A stretch of DNA of 64,000 nucleotides from Moringa oleifera (GCA_021397835.1 JAJFZO010000658.1:7501-71500); one strand, 5' to 3'. Shown: positions 24,638 through 38,573, numbered from the stretch's first letter. Made by a program: numbers and translations. Notes: generated from the sequence alone by a model not told the origin.

Positions 24638-27600
24638 CTAATCAACCCGACTTCCACTCTTAGAACATAGCAAATCTTTCATCTCCTTGTAACTCCTGAG
24701 CTCTTCCAAGGCATCAGCTGTTCTGCGAGGCATAAAGAATTGGGAAGCTGTACCAAATCCTCCTTCAACTTCAGCTCCCAAAGAGTGAGATGTGGAATAA
24801 CTTGGGTCTTGACGCAGAGGTGGAGCTGTCCTCAGCATGTGCACAAGAACACCAACAGCAGCATCTTGCGATTTTCTACCCACTGGCAGGGACTGTGAAG
24901 TAATATCGCAAGTTTTTATCCCATCAAGGTTTTGACTGTACTCTCAGAAAATGAAAGAAGACAGAAAGATAAATAAAGAATCATTAGATACACCAAAAAT
25001 GAGAAGGATACAAGTAAACAATCTGCATTAAAACAGAAAAAAGGAGAGCAGCATAATGGCAAGATGAAATGAAGAACAGTATACGAATTCCAGAAATACA
25101 TAGATCTAGATTAGTCAAGTAAATAAAGAAGGGGACTGCAGGATCACACACAGGTCACATGTGAGCTTCCTTTCTCCCACTAAGAATAGCTAATTTCATC
25201 AACCATCAAATTATCATTGATCGTTTAACATTTCTTAACAGCCGAAAAAAAAAAAAAAGATTAAAAGCAACTTTGAGACTTTGAAGTAAAAAGAGAGAAA
25301 ATCAGCGTGTTATATTTCATAGTAGTGGCTGCATACACATGGAAGGAAAAAAAAAAAAAAAAAAACTTCATAGGTCAATGGGAAAGAGATAAAAAATGCT
25401 CACAAGAAACTGATGCATGATGGGCTTAGCTCCTGTTAATCAGTAAATTGTCAGTATTGGTCTATGTCATCTGGCATTTGGTGTTTGCAAACATGCAATG
25501 AGTGTTCACATGGGCAATTAGTATATAGTGAGTGCCATAGATACAGGAAACAGCATGCTTTTCCTAATGCAATGTGCATAACTACTGATCTTAACTGACA
25601 TAAATGGAGGTCACTGTCGTGAATACATCAAAGCTATCTAAAATGCAAAGGGCCAAGGAATACTTTCCCGCTAGCGCAGGAACTAACTCAAAAGTGAACC
25701 ATATCCTTGTGAAATTGTGGAACTTTCAATAGTAACACTTTTAAATATTCAATCAGAACAGCTTTTTAGCCAACAAAATGAAGCCAAATGACAAGCTTCA
25801 ATGGCTAAAATTCACTGCACTGCATTACCATAATGAATTGCAGGATAATTGAAATGAACTACTCAGGCTTGACATTGACTAACAAGTTCTCTATATTTTA
25901 AATAGCTACATGATGAAGATCAAACATGAGCAAGTACTGGCTTGTTCATTTTTTTTTAATCCTTTCTTCTCATATTTAAATACCATATCATTAAGTTTAT
26001 ACGCTACGTCACCAATGCCACCTAAAAGACCTAGTAAGCTCACTGAAGATACTATTTTTTCCTTTTTTCCTCCTCATGTATTCCTTCACTTAACATGACA
26101 CTAGCTACCAATATACATGCACTGCACATGATATAACTGTTGTATACTATGCCTCCTATATGTGCTATAAAACAGAAGATAAACTACAATTTTAATTTCA
26201 ATAAAAAATAATAATGAGAAGTGATATTTTAAAGCTTATGAAATGGCAAAATCGTAATATTGTGTTTAACTTCTTAACTAATTTTATTAAAACCAAATAA
26301 CTAAATAAGCAAGCATTAAGAATCCTAGCTGTCATGGGGAAGGGAAAAAAATCACCAACCATAAATCCTTTTGTCTATTGATTTTCTTTTTCTCACAAGC
26401 ACCGTTGACTAAACTTTGAAGAGCATAATAAGAAATTAAATCACACAGTAAATTATAGATATAGATTAGTACCTCTATTAGGTCAGGTGCATTTAACTAA
26501 TATCAGATATCAAACCTGATCATCAACTCACAAACTGATTGACTGACACACTGCATTTCTTAAACTAAGACAAACTGGTCAAAAGGAAACCTTGAGAGAC
26601 TCTTCCTTGAGAAGTTGAAACATATCAATGAATGGTTAAATCGCAACCAATGAGGTGGAAAAGATAAATAGTGGGACAACTTTCATTGAATAAGTAAGGC
26701 TGGTGGTTACAAATAAGCCTAGCACTTCATGAGAAAACCAAGGTAAAATGATTTACCTAACAAGGGAATCTGAACTATCAACATCATCAACATCAAAAGG
26801 ACAAGAGAAACCACAATCATCCAACTCGTCCTGGAAAGACATTCTGCTAGAACTTCCAGAAAATCCAACACGTTGTGAGCCACTGGAAGACAACAATCCT
26901 GAGAACCGCCCCGAATCATCTATGTTATCTCTAACCACCTACAGGACAAAGCAAGAAGTAGATTTATCAAAAGGCACAAAGATAAATATATAACACAAAA
27001 ATAGAACAAAAGAAGGATCAGAAAACAAAGACTACCTTCTGTCCAGGAAAATAATTAATTAAGCCAGAGTGCAACTGTCCAATTCTCAAAGCCTCTCCTT
27101 TCCTGAATGACCGGATTCCAGAAGGAGATTCCTGTAATGCAGGATCATATTTCACACTTCTAGGAGACAAAGGTGGAAGAGAATTTTTACTTGGATCAGA
27201 AAAGTTAGGAGAAAGGTATCTAGAACTTCTAGATGTCACTGGGGTTGGGATGGTTACAGGAGCAGTCCCTGGACGTAAATGAGTTTGCTTATAATTGCTA
27301 CCTAAGAAGTATGTTGGGGTAGAGGGAGAAGCAGATGGGGAATATGGAGGTGAAAGCTGACACTCATCATAACTGCTAGTCTTTTGCTGAGTTATTTGTC
27401 TCAAAGTTTGATATCGGTTACCATAAGTATCAGTAGGTGGAGATCCACCTATTGATTGATTATGTAAAGAGGGAGCTGCTTTGTGAAAGCCACTTGTCCA
27501 GCTATGTGGCCGTTCAGATGGAGAAGAGCATGGAGGCTGTGGGCCTCTCGATGGAAAGGATGTAGCACGAACACCCTTACCTGAAGATGGAAAGGATCTC

Positions 27601-28361
27601 ATAGGGTCAGTGGAGGGACTACCAACGTAGTCTGTAATAATCTTTGGTGGCAAAGACGATGATGGCTCAAGGTTGAAATCTGACAGCATTGGGTGGTAAG
27701 TCATGGAGACAGAAAGGCGGCCGGGAGGGGCCTCAACAGGGACAAAACTGTATTCTTTCATAATCTCCTCCTCTGACCTGGAGAATGGTTTGCCAAATGA
27801 AGACACCTTATAAATGAGGTCAAAATTATAAGACTGAGTTGATGAACTTAGCTGCCGAAAGATTCGATATGCAGGCAGAACCCTCATTTGTGTATAAAGG
27901 GATCGTAGAAGTATGATTGACTTCTTATATGTTTTCTTGTATGAGGTGGAACTTTCACCAGTATGAGGAGCCACAACCAAAGGAGACTCATACTGAACAA
28001 TCCACCTCTCTATTACAGTCTCAACAGACACCCCTGCCACAGAAGGAGCACACAGATTCTCTGCAGGAGAAGGAGCAGATTTTTGATGAACAAGTATAAT
28101 GTCGATGATCATTGGATCAACGAGACTTCTGTGCCAGAAATTCAAATTATCAAGAGCTGCAGGGCGGTCTCCTAGGACTAAATTGAACCATTTGTCACTC
28201 TTTCTAACCCGTGGAACTGATGAGATGTCAGCCCGATGATCATGCGGGTGTAGAAAAGGAATTCTGGAGTCCAAAATAATATGCAAGGTCTTCAAAAAGA
28301 ACTGTAAAACAATTTGTTCTAGTTTGCCAGATTCAGGCTGAGAGTTTCCTTGCAAATCCAT
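24638..28361 (-). CDS. ATG13: autophagy-related protein 13 (ATG13)
   Basis: Three coding exons: 28361-27036, 26938-26757, 24935-24638 (601 aa, close to Arabidopsis ATG13a). ATG13 is the regulatory partner of ATG1 kinase and starts autophagosome formation in the cytosol; TOR phosphorylates it. The N-terminal HORMA-type domain spans about residues 10-230 (KLEQIVLQFFLKTLHIILDS, then DKWFNLVLGDRPAALDNLNFW, and later SIILLRSLYTQMRVLPAYR). Next comes a long Ser/Pro-rich disordered region with many SP sites (SPPYSPSASPSTP). The last exon carries DAAVGVLVHMLRTAPPLRQD, a conserved plant ATG13 C-terminal motif. The start ATG is at 28361. The 5' UTR probably contains an intron, as TSS-like sequence lies near 29.1 kb. 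It is convergent with ABCB. Intron 2 is long (1.8 kb). Confidence 0.95.
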
Positions 28362-30298
28362 GTTCTCATTCTAACTTCCAATGGAAACAAAAGTGATATT
28401 CATTCGGATTTGCCATTCATCTCACCACAGCCATCAATCCATACTCGGATAGATCAGGCGAAGTAAGTTACTCACAATTTACAAGGGAGTGACATGAATT
28501 GTTGCACCAGATTGGCTTTGTGATACCTTGCCAATGTACTGTGAAGAGGGGTTGAGAAGGAACAAAAGTCTTTGACCGATAAAAAGGAACTTTTACAGCC
28601 ATCATCCATGGCCCATCCGCAGCATCTGATGAACGTACAAACAATTTCCGAATCAACAAAAAAAGCAGATCCTATCTGAAAAACTTTTGAATCATCATGA
28701 TCACCTAATCTAGGTTAGAAGCAATCTAACAAATTCCAAGTTACAGGATGTTAGGGGACAAGCATCCAGGTAAGACCACGCTATTGAAAGTAACAGATGG
28801 ACAAACAAGACGCGTTTAAGTGATCAGCCAACAAAATACCAACGAATATATGTACAGAGATAAAATTGAGACAGTTGGCCGAATTGGGATAATAGGGAAG
28901 AACGATTTAATGAAAATAAAACAGATAATGATATTAACTTACCGCAATAAGAGCAGAAATTATCGAGGTGATGTTGGTTATCTGCTGCGCGCTCAACACC
29001 AAAGAGAAGGTGAAAGAATCCAAAACGAAACAACAATCCGTACAGAGCAGAGAATCCCACTCAACGCCGGGAAAGATTTTTCCTTGCCATAGATAAAATT
29101 GTTGTTGAGGTGTAATAGCAAAAGCAACAAGGCAGGGATCCTCCGAAGGAGTTCCGTAGAGTCTTAGAATCGAATGACAACAGGACAGCCAATCTCTTTT
29201 CCACGCTCCCGTTCAGTGTCAACTTTCAAGCCTACTTTGTTATTCTTTTCTCTTTTTTTTTTTTTTTTATATTAATTTACAATTATGAGGTATGACTTTA
29301 GAGATTCAAAGAGAATTGTTTTAGTTTGAAGCGTAAAACTTGGGGAAATTTGTGAGCCTTCATAATTGTTATTCTCTTCGGGCATAGTTATTTTTAATTT
29401 TTTTAAAATTTATAAAATATTATAGACAAATATTAATAATAAAATATGATTTTAATTTTAAAATTAATAACTTTTATGTTTATGCATCTAATATTTATCA
29501 AATAATAGTAATATTGTTACAAATTTTATATATGTGATTATTTTCGCGATATTATATTCATTGTAAAAAATTTTAGCAGCTTATTGCAATTATATCTTCA
29601 AATATAACTAATTTGTTAATTATTATAAAATAAGTTAGTCAATAAGCGTCACATATGAAGTAATGCAAGTTCAGAATAAAAAATTTTATCTGTCAGTCTC
29701 TACTTTTCCTGTACCATGCGTGCTCTGTTCTCCCTTAGGCCCAACACGATGCGACGCGGATAAAACAGTAACTTCCTTGTTAGCCCTAACCGGCCCATTA
29801 TTGGTTGTTTTCCAATTTTGACACAGTGAAGGCTCTGGAATCGGAAAGTTGGCCACCTTACTGAGTCAGGCTTCTCCCAAACTTGCTTTCCTGCCCTGAT
29901 TTAGGTGTGTGCTTCATTCTTTTCCCTACTTTTATATGGTCCAAAGACATCCATTTTAATTCGGAAACGGGATATTTTACTAAGTTAATAATATATATTG
30001 TTGAGTTTTGAAAAAAGAAGTATGTGTATTTTTAATAATTTATATTTTTTAAATATTTTTATTATCTAATCATATTATCAACCTTTCATAAAATCAATTA
30101 TCAAATATAATAAATTTTGGGGTAAATATTTTTGTGAAAATTAAATTATATATAGTTTTTAATTTATATCTTGATATATTGATTTAAATTAAATGTTAAT
30201 TTAAATGATCTTTAGAAATTAAAAATATTTTTATTATCAAAATATCTTTAAAATAATTTAAACAAATTATACATTTCAATTGGAGTTGATGTTTTCTC

Positions 30299-30318
30299 CT
30301 CTCTCTCTCTCTCTCTCT
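30299..30318. repeat. (CT)n microsatellite
   Basis: A CT dinucleotide run of about ten units followed by CTTTCTTTT and an A run. Confidence 0.9.
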
Positions 30319-31271
30319 TTCTTTTAAAAAAAAAAAAACTTTTCTGCGGTCAGTGGCAACGGAGTGGAAGACTCTCCAGCAAACTGAACTTCTTCGGCAA
30401 AATAATTATTCGTAAATATAACCTGTATTGGCATGCGTGTCAATCAACTGTGCTTTTCATTTGTACAGAGAGCCATGTACTCTCCCTACTCTACGGGGAG
30501 TCTCTTCTTGATTTTACAAACGAAACTTCTTTAGAGATAACACAATAAATAAAAGAGCCCAATGAAATTTCCTCTCACCCAATCAGTGCGCCTTATCGAC
30601 AAAACAACCAAATAGATGGGAATTAAGAGAGCCATACAAATTGCTTTTTTATTCTTACTTTTTAAAGAGTTACAAATCGAATGGTTGAGTTTCACTCCGA
30701 TGCCCTTTTCGTTTTTGATAAATAATTGCAACTATATATAGTGCAAAGTGTATTAGCTTTTTAAATATTCTATGAAAAAATGAAGTAATCAAATTCTGAG
30801 AAACAAAATAAGAATGGATATATTGGTGGAATTAAAATTTGGAATAAATAGCATTTGCGATGGTTGAGTGATTGGGTGAGCTATCTCCACCAGGCAAGAG
30901 AGAAGAAAAAAACAAATTAATAGGACATTAGTGTAGGTGTGAGGGAGATAATTCAAGGTTCCTCCTATTTTAAGATCACATTGGGAGCTTCTCCCGCCCA
31001 AATTGTATACATCTTTTTCCAACCGATAGAAGCAGCTGCTTCATCATTACTTTCAAATTAATACTGTAAGAAACCACTTACCGGATGAAAACATTTGATT
31101 TTGAATAGCATGACAAAATTAATGCTTTCGCTCTATTTTTGTTAATTCTTTAAAAATATTTTGATTAAAAAAATTAGTTATTGGTGATGGTGAAAGTTTC
31201 CATTCGAGAAAAATGTATATAGCGCCAGAGATGACAGTTGCGAAAATTAGAAAGTGAGTGCACAGATGTGA

Positions 31272-31296
31272 ATATATATATATATATATATATATA
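31272..31296. repeat. (AT)n microsatellite
   Basis: A perfect AT run of about 12 units in AT-rich intergenic DNA. A second, shorter run is at 31789-31805. Confidence 0.9.
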
Positions 31297-31968
31297 ATTC
31301 ATAGATTATAATGAAAGATTAGTCAATGCAAATATATTAAAAAAAAACTATGACACACATGCATCATAATATTTTTTGAATGTGAAACTTTTTATCTATA
31401 TATTCTCTTAAAGTTAACATTAATAGTTTTAATGTGGAAAGGACGATCATGTTTTTGTGATGTGTAAATATATATATATAATATAATATAATAATTAAAA
31501 AATCATGCATTTATCCTATTTTCTTCCGTTAATGAGAAGCAAAAAAACGTTATTTATTTATTTATTTTAAATAAATGTGTAAGGTTACAATAATGTAATT
31601 GTAATTTTATATGATAAAAACAAAAGTATTAAAAATTTATAAGACTGTAAATTTTATATAAGAAAATATCAAAACTCATATGTTTAATTGATACCATTTA
31701 TTTGTAGATTTTCGTTTAATAATTTATATAAAATATAATTTATTTAGTGTAATTAATCTTTAAATTGAACCATGAATAGTATATTGTTATATATATATAT
31801 ATATTTATTTTAAAAAATTCTGTTTTGATTTTAATATATTGGCTGTCAGACATGACTACGCTTTAAATACTATAATTAAAATATTATAATTTACCAGTCT
31901 TCCCGTATACTAATGAGCGAAACAAACAAGCGAGCCTCATTGTAGCAAGTGAATAGGGTAGCAAAGCA

Positions 31969-32007
31969 GAGACATTGAACCTGGACATATGTTGCAACGT
32001 CTATAAA
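31969..32007 (+). promoter_or_regulatory. LSU promoter: SURE-type GAGAC core and TATA box
   Basis: TATAAA at 32002-32007 lies 84 bases before the LSU start codon. GAGAC at 31969-31973 matches the core of the sulfur-responsive element (SURE), and LSU genes are known to be induced by sulfur shortage. A five-base match is common by chance, so only the TATA box is well supported. Confidence 0.4.
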
Positions 32008-32090
32008 GAAGGGCGGAGGGAGGACTGGTTTATCAGAGGACAATAGAAGAAGACGCAGAAAAAGAAGAAATTAGAGATCAGGTAGAGCAA

Positions 32091-32387
32091 ATGGCTCCAG
32101 CAATAGCAGTAAAGAACGAGGGGAGGAAAGAAGACCGAGAAGAGTCGAGAATGTTGCGTAGGAAGAACGAGGAGTTGGAGAGGGAACTGAGGCAGAGCAA
32201 GGAAAGGGAGGAGCAGATGAGGATGGAGCTCCAGCGGGCCTGGGAGAGGCTGCGAGTCGCAGAGGAGGCTGAGGAGAGGCTCTGCTCGCAGCTTGCCGAG
32301 CTAGAAGCTGAGTCTCTCCATCAGGCGCGTGACTACCACGCCCGAATTCTTTCCCTTGTGGACCAGCTCTCCCAGCTTTCTCCCTAA
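32091..32387 (+). CDS. LSU: RESPONSE TO LOW SULFUR (LSU) family protein
   Basis: Single exon, 98 aa, typical LSU length and intronless as in other plants. From about residue 19 the protein is almost entirely a charged coiled coil: MLRRKNEELERELRQSKERE, then LQRAWERLRVAEEAEERLCS, QLAELEAES and a closing RILSLVDQLSQ. These match the LSU family signature. LSU proteins are small cytosolic or nuclear hub proteins, strongly induced by sulfur starvation, that bind many partners including FSD2 and enzymes or regulators of sulfur and stress responses. The start ATG at 32091 is followed by a basic, poorly conserved leader. A TATA box lies 84 bp upstream. Nothing is broken. Confidence 0.92.
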   Translation: MAPAIAVKNEGRKEDREESRMLRRKNEELERELRQSKEREEQMRMELQRAWERLRVAEEAEERLCSQLAELEAESLHQARDYHARILSLVDQLSQLSP

Positions 32388-34927
32388 TTGACATATGATG
32401 AGGACATATTCCAGTCTTGCATAATTAGCCCTCTCTCTCTCCGTTGTCTTTCATTCTCCGTTCTTATGGGTGTGTAATTATGTCGTAGCTTGATAAAATG
32501 TAGTCCAGAAGGATGATCAACAAGAGAGTGGGTCAGAGTATTTTTTCTTTACCTTTGTTTCCTCTCATCTTTGATGTAAACTTTTGCATATATTAGTTTA
32601 TACTTAACAGTTTTGTAAAGATTTTGTCCCAATCTTCTTCCTAAATATTGTTCTAACCTTTCTTCTTCATTTTCTCCCACTTGGATTCGCTTCCAGGGAC
32701 TTTTAATTTTCTGTATTCATTTTACTTCCTCTCCACTATGTCTGAATCTTTTGTTTTGTTTTTTTTTTCCCTTTAATTTGATCAGAGATTTAGAGTAAAA
32801 ACTAAGTCAGATAGCCAGATGTATTGAATGAAAATTCATCAGAATACTTGAAGATGATGGAACGCAAGAAAAAAAAAGGGCCCTTAAAGGAAGATATTTT
32901 CGTATCAGAGGCACCTTATCTTCTGCGAGTGTTAATTAATTTAATTTATGCTTGATCAAAACTTTGATTTAATGCATATCATCTCAATGAAAAAGAGTAA
33001 CCAACGAGGTTAAAGAAAGAGAATCCTACCAAAGAATATGCTCTTGCGTACTTGTGGCAAGTGGTAACGTGTTCAGAATAATGGCCTTGGGGCCGAGCAT
33101 TATATTTTTCTTAGAATCTGTAGGAGGAGCTCAAAAGGTCGGATCGGTGGAAAGGGACCTGCAAACCGCCATAAATAACAAAAGAGCTTGTCCAGGCAGT
33201 AATTTGCTGAGTGTCTTTTCCATTGTTTAGAAGTGGCGCCCAATGCCAGAAGCCGAAAGCCAACCATCTCTTGGCCCAAAGGTGCGGACAATAGGTCCCA
33301 TTTTTCATAAGATGGGGAGTGGGCATGCTAACAACAAAGCTTCGAAGTTAAAAAATGATGCTATTGATGCGACCCTCATTTATCGGAAATTAGAATAAAC
33401 AAAAATAAGTAGAAATTAAAATAAAAAACCAAATTAAAAATAAATATTTATTTAATTTTTTTAAATATATTTATTTCAATTTATAATCAAAATAAAATAT
33501 TATAAATTTATTTATATAATTATATATTTTTAATAAAAATTAAATATTATATATTTTTGATTATTAATAATAAATAATTATATGAAAAAATTTTATATTT
33601 TCTTTTTATACATATATTTTGATACTTGTATTTTTAATTGAATTCTCAATATAAATTTTTTTTATTAATATTAATGATTTTATGCATAGACATAATATGA
33701 TCTTAACTCTTCTTTAAACGTTATCAAAATAAATAAAATATATTTTTTTATTTTTTTTAAATATTTGTATTTTATATATTTTTATCAAAATTTAATATAA
33801 AAAATATTTATTTATTTTGATAATATTTTAAAAATTTTAAAATATTATAGTACCAGTAAAAATTACATACATATTATGTGTCTACACAAAATCATTAAAA
33901 TTAATAAAAAATTATGAACAAAAATTTCACATTGAAAATGAATGGAATAAATCTCAAATAAATATAATTTTTCTTTAAGTTTTAATTTGAAATTAAACAA
34001 AATACATGTCACATTGATGTAATTAATCTTAATATCAAAAAACTATAAAATCACTAATAACAAATATATTTTTAAAAAATAAATAATCAACTTATATTGT
34101 CTATCAACATTATCATAAATGAAATATATAATCATTCATTAATAAATTTTAACATAAAATAAATTTTAGATTACTAATATAAAATAAATTATAAATCACT
34201 AATAATCAATATGAATCTTATGAAAAACTTGCTATTGTTACTCTTATTTTTTAATTTTAAATTCAAACAAAATTAACATATATATGTTTTTAACTCCATC
34301 TTAAAAATAATTAGAAAAAAACATCCATTTGGATTTCTTACTCATGATTAATAAACTCAGCCTTCAAAAAAAAAAAAAAAAGTTGGTTTATCATGATGCT
34401 GTCTAGGGTCCATCAAAAGCCCGGAAAACAATCCAAACAAAACAAAGAAAATCTTGGCAGTTCACAGTTGCTGGGTGGAACATCAAACTCAAAAGGATGA
34501 CCTGTGCTCACCCCTGCCAGCAGCAATAGTTATTCCGGAAAGCACCTCAGTAACTGCTGCCTGGTTAAATCTGCCAATTAAGGCCCGGCCTTGGCTACTC
34601 CTAGGATTATCCTAAAACTGAAGCATTCAACTACTCCAAATTTTTATTAAAAATCACTGGTGATATATATACATATAACAACTCTCACCAGAAAGAAAAA
34701 CAGCTAAAGAGAGAATTGACTCATGCAGAAATTCAAAGCTCTAGTAAACATTAATGAACAATTTATGAGCATTGCAACAGTGATTGGATAGTAAGGTCAA
34801 CCGACACAAAAAGAGAACATCGTGTCCAAGGACAAACTATTTTTTATATCCTTCATAAAATTCTCCAAATGGAATACTAAAGAGTGCCTTCAATGGCAAA
34901 CCAGTTCTAGCAATAGACGATTCAACC
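32388..34927. other. intergenic between LSU and HP30
   Basis: The first 250 bases should be the LSU 3' UTR. A moderately GC-rich part at 33000-33340 has small open frames on the minus strand without recognisable motifs. From 33360 to 34320 the DNA is extremely AT-rich and noncoding. The end probably includes the HP30 3' UTR. Confidence 0.4.
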
Positions 34928-36963
34928 TCAGCTTCCTCGCCTCTCTCTCAGCTCGGGGTCCCTAAGGAACAATATTTACCACCAGTGAGATAAAGTCCAA
35001 TGGTCCAATCACCAATAATGCCATACATGGAATATAAGTCAAACCTCTCTATGTGATCTAGAATGAGAAGCCTTGGCCCAGGAGGGATTCTTACATCTCT
35101 AAGTGCACTGCAATAGATTACCAAATCAGAATAGGTTAACATAATTCGTAACAAATCTGCAATAAGATAACAATTAAAACACAGAGTTGAACAGAAACAC
35201 ATAAATCCAACTACTTGCCTATCAGTGAGCAGAGGCAAAGTGCTATCTGTCAACAAGCCTTTCTTAAAATTCTTCTCGTAGTTCTGGAGGCCAAGCTTAT
35301 CTAACATGGATCTTGTTCTGGCATAGTACACATCTTCAGCTGGTGGTTGAGAGAACTTTTGCCCTAACTGAATAATTGCATGATAAACTCTCAGCACAGG
35401 AGAACCATAGAGCAGTCTTACAATCAACAATATTGCATCAGAAAACCAAACTTTCAGCAGGGATATTTCCAAGAAGTTCATTTTGTGGAAGATATTTTTC
35501 ATGAGGTTGGTGCCATCAATGCACCCAGGTTTCACAGCCAACAGAAAATGTGCCCCGTAGTATGTCTTCTCCCTAAAATTGAAATGGGACCAGAGCTTGA
35601 TAAAGTGTTGTTAACAATCAACTTTTTATTTGATAATTTTTACTAGTTGGCGTGTGAAAGCATTGCCCTTCTCAAGCATTGGTTCCATTTGTTCAGCATG
35701 TCATCTTGTCATTCCAAAAGACTGATAAGACATATCCTGTACAAACCTATGTATATTCCATCACATTACTTGTCCCATCCAGTTAACATAACAAGATTTT
35801 AGTTATCTGAGTTTTCATGAGGAGAATAATCTATCTTTTCTCCTATTGCTCACCTTGAAAAGCCCACCTTGAACAAGTGCAAAGAACAGTCCCGAAGTGA
35901 CTGCATTGGCTGCCTGATTTGGGCCACCCATGCCACTCACCAAGGAAAACATGGCTCCAGAACCAAAAGCTGCCACCATACTGCAATTATAAATAAATAA
36001 TCTTAAAGAAATGCAGAAAACGAAAGCGCAAAGTCAACAAATATGAGATGATGGAATCTTAAAGTTAACTTCTAAAAGGCTGTATAAAATTTATAACCGC
36101 CAACATATTTCTAAAGGTACTCTCCATACATTAAGTTCTGTGTTATAGAATATTTATGAGAACATGTCTCACACATACTTCTGTCAGCTTTGTGATTCAC
36201 CTCAGAATTTATAGAAGCAGATGAATGCCAAATGATGTTCTACGTGCCGACTTTCAGAAACCCAAGCAACAGATTGATGTTAGACATATATCCAAATTAG
36301 CCATAAATGGGATCTCATTGCCATCAAACAAGATGTTTTACTCAATAATGTTATATTCTTTGGAATACTTAAAATATTTTCTCAATTCAAAATATGAATA
36401 AAGGAAAACGTAGTCTTTGGAGACTAGGTTTATGATCATGATGATGAATAAGAGAAACAATACTAATATGCTAGTTATACTTATTCCATTTCAACCATGC
36501 CCCCATTTAAGTACAGCTCTCTTCTGCAATTGGAAATTATTGAATCATAGAGGACAGTATTTCATAACAAGTACCGTAACAGTTGCATCTGACCCAATCT
36601 GAACAATACCGCTTTTATTCATACCAATGGGACTGACTTTTCACTAAAGTTTAAGATGAATTTTCAGCCACATTGAGGTTTGCTGTATACATGAGATAAG
36701 AACTAGGTCAGGATTAGTGACTGACTTTTCAATTTAGTTTTTGATGAATTTTCAACCAAATTGAGGTCTGCTGTAGGTATAAGATAAGAACTATGTCAAG
36801 TTTGGTATATTATCAATAAGAGAGAATATAACAACACCAAAATGGTTAATGGACCTCCACATTTCCATGTTCAGGATCTAATAGAAAGCAGGCATTTCAA
36901 AAGTTGAATCTAGATATCTCACATTTTTTAGTATAAGAAAAACCAAAACTCCAACATGTGTGA

Positions 36964-37012
<49 letters not shown>

Positions 37013-38573
37013 TACATGCTAAAGTGCTCAAATGGTTGCTAGCTAACGCATCTATACTAAAGATCCAATTTCATATTTTCACAAGAGAATCCAGAACTCC
37101 AACATGTCTGTTTCACAGGCTAAAGTGCTGAGATGGTTGCTGGCTAATGCATCTATATTAAAGATCCAATTAAAAGAACTTGAATAATTACACCACAATT
37201 ATAGGTTGGGATTGTAGGTTCATTTTGGACCCTTCCAAGGAGAAAATACAACTTTGTATATCTTTCATCATATTCATGAAATCAGGTATAATATTAGTAT
37301 CATGATCTCTTCATTGTCAGCAAACAAAGGAAGCAATAATAAAAAATCCAGTTGGCTGTTGAAAGATCAAATCTTTGAGAATCAGAGAGAAAACAAAACT
37401 GGAGTTTCCTGTAATTGAGTTTTGACCATATCCTGAAACTTTTAGGATCTCCTTGACGTTTGATACACCAATTAGCCACAAAGCAGAATAAGTAAAATTT
37501 GCATGCTAAAGCATGATAGAACATGTATGCATGTTAAAATGAAATAAATTTGAACCACAATCCTCAGTCTGTCTTTTCATGTGGATACAGGCTCATAAAT
37601 TAAGACCAAATGTGATTAATTTTACGCATGGGATAGTTACACAAGCGTGACGAATTAGCAAGGTAGTGCATTCCCTCGGCTTCATGAATGATGAGAACAA
37701 AGGTTCCCTTATCTTCTTATCTCTGGGAGTTGTAAACATTTGTTCCTTTAAGAGATGGCTACTCTTCCCCAGTAATTAGTGTTACACAAGGACAGGGACA
37801 TTCTAATACCAAAGGTAATGCTAACGGCTACAAGCATGTTTCCTAGAGAAAGGTAACTGATTCTCCATTTCAGATGCTGAGACAAACAAATAATTTTTCA
37901 AAGTAAACTTCATGACCACCTAGATACTTGCCAAATGAAACAGAACAAGAAGAATGCGAACGAAATCTCACCTAGACTGCACATCCTCCTTGCCTCGGAG
38001 TCTTTTCATGACACAGGATATGCCAGCATTGACACCCGTCATCACAGCAAAGTTGCGAGCTTGGACCAAAGGACCACCAGCCAAAGCCTATAGATTAAAA
38101 GGGAAAAAATTGAAGCCCAAAATTTGACTCTGATGAGGACATCCCACCACTCATAATTATTTTTATTACTTTTTTTGGTTGGAGGGGGTGGGAGGAGTGG
38201 GCTTATCATAAACTTGCAAGGACAGAGTTAAAAAAATTAAGAAGAGAAAATGAGTGACCTGGGCTTGCTTGAGAGAGGCCATGGCTTGAGGATTGAGGGA
38301 TGCCTGAGGGGGAGTTGGAAGAGAGGAAGAGACATCGTTGGTGAGAGTCCCCATGAAGGCCCCAATTGCCGCTCCCTGCGCAGCGCTGGTGGCGGTGACG
38401 ACCGCAGCCTCCACAGGCATTGATTGCTTGGCTAACCAAGCCCTGAACCCATTCTCAAGCTCTTTGAACTTCGCCTGGACTTGCTCCAGCGGGTTCTGCT
38501 GAGGTATCAGTTTCGCCACCGCCATCACTGGTCCCTCTGGTTGTTGTTGCTCCTGTTGCTTCCCTCTCTCCAT
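34928..38573 (-). CDS. HP30: HP30-type Tim17/Tim22/Tim23 import protein with SAM-like C terminus
   Basis: Six exons: 38573-38259, 38087-37972, 35980-35854, 35367-35219, 35107-35045, 34961-34928 (267 aa). Residues about 45-185 form a Tim17/22/23-type membrane domain with Gly/Ala-rich helices (EAAVVTATSAAQGAAIGAFM, VQARNFAVMTGVNAGISCVM, NQAANAVTSGLFFALVQGG). After GQKFSQPPAEDVYYART comes a SAM-like domain with LGLQNYEKNFKKGLL and DVRIPPGPRLLILDHI. This fusion is typical of plant HP30/HP30-2, described at the chloroplast inner envelope (and found in mitochondrial preparations) for import of precursors lacking transit peptides. The fourth intron (35218-35108) has a GC donor in the context AG|GCAAGT; the frame requires it. 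The C-terminal exon is only 34 nt. It is divergent from BIN4. Confidence 0.93.
36955..37009. repeat. compound (GT)n(GA)n microsatellite
   Basis: A GT run passes directly into a GA run of about 16 units, in intron 2 of the HP30-type gene. The length is likely variable. Confidence 0.9.

Larger units (their letters stand above)
28362..32001. other. ATG13 5' region and AT-rich intergenic DNA
   Basis: About 28362-29200 likely holds the ATG13 5' UTR, a UTR intron and the promoter. From 29230 to 31900 the DNA is very AT-rich, with a T run at 29251-29269, a (CT)n run at 30299-30318, (AT)n runs at about 31272-31296 and 31789-31805, and a block near 30200 shared with 15690 and 51500. No gene is visible. 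Confidence 0.4.

Noticed and set aside
32071..32394. 107-codon minus-strand frame over LSU
   Set aside because: It is antisense to the clear LSU coding sequence; Ala/Ser/Pro-rich shadow.
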